DNA of 6,205 nt from Treponema sp. (lineage in GTDB: Bacteria > Spirochaetota > Spirochaetia > Treponematales > Breznakiellaceae), in NCBI GenBank assembly GCA_031255615.1, contig JAIRSD010000173.1, positions 1 to 6,205 of the forward strand, in the 5' to 3' direction. Both the position numbers and the translations under genes were made by a program. Shown piece by piece: positions 6,203-6,205 of this stretch (its first letter is position 1; each line of letters opens with the position of its first letter). The notes beneath the pieces were generated by a model that was not told the DNA's origin, ran no database searches, and saw nothing but the letters and a program-made list of their open reading frames with translations.

Positions 6203-6205
6203 TAT

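Overview
The window is a compact minus-strand locus that looks like part of a spirochete chromosome, most likely a GC-rich, treponeme-like gut species. This rests on two lipoproteins with loose spirochetal-type lipoboxes, a Cache-HAMP adenylate cyclase, a membrane-anchored FecR-domain protein with repeated beta-sandwich modules, and polymorphic-outer-membrane-type beta-helix repeats. The assignment is an inference from gene content; there is no rRNA or other taxonomic marker.

Layout in the direction of transcription (high to low coordinates). (1) 6202-4835: a complete 455-residue lipoprotein that folds as a right-handed parallel beta-helix. (2) 4838-2985: a 617-residue class III adenylate cyclase with a periplasmic Cache-like sensor and all catalytic residues present; its ATG overlaps the stop of gene 1 by 4 bp. 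(3) 3016-983: a 677-residue protein with one N-terminal membrane anchor, a FecR domain, four Fn3-like modules and an Ala/Arg-rich segment; its start lies 32 bp inside gene 2. (4) After a 131-bp gap, 851 to the window edge: the first 283 residues of a second beta-helix lipoprotein, a paralogue of gene 1 (about 66% identical over the first ~143 mature residues) that runs out of the window. The overlaps make genes 1-3 a translationally coupled operon. Gene 4 may be co-transcribed or may have its own weak promoter in the gap.

Reading of the system: genes 1-3 look like a cell-envelope unit in which a lipid-anchored repeat protein, a transmembrane cAMP-producing sensor and a periplasmic FecR/Fn3 protein are made together. 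Their functional link is inferred from operon structure only. The most notable features are the pair of paralogous beta-helix lipoproteins flanking a cyclase/FecR pair, a perfect (CCA)10 microsatellite coding for ten prolines in the second lipoprotein, an A8 tract in the cyclase/FecR overlap that could allow a topologically sensible fusion by slippage, and a 37-bp perfect direct repeat 5.4 kb apart that could allow deletion or exchange between the paralogues.

No tRNA, rRNA, CRISPR array, insertion sequence or convincing terminator was found. The only stretch without a gene is 852-982.
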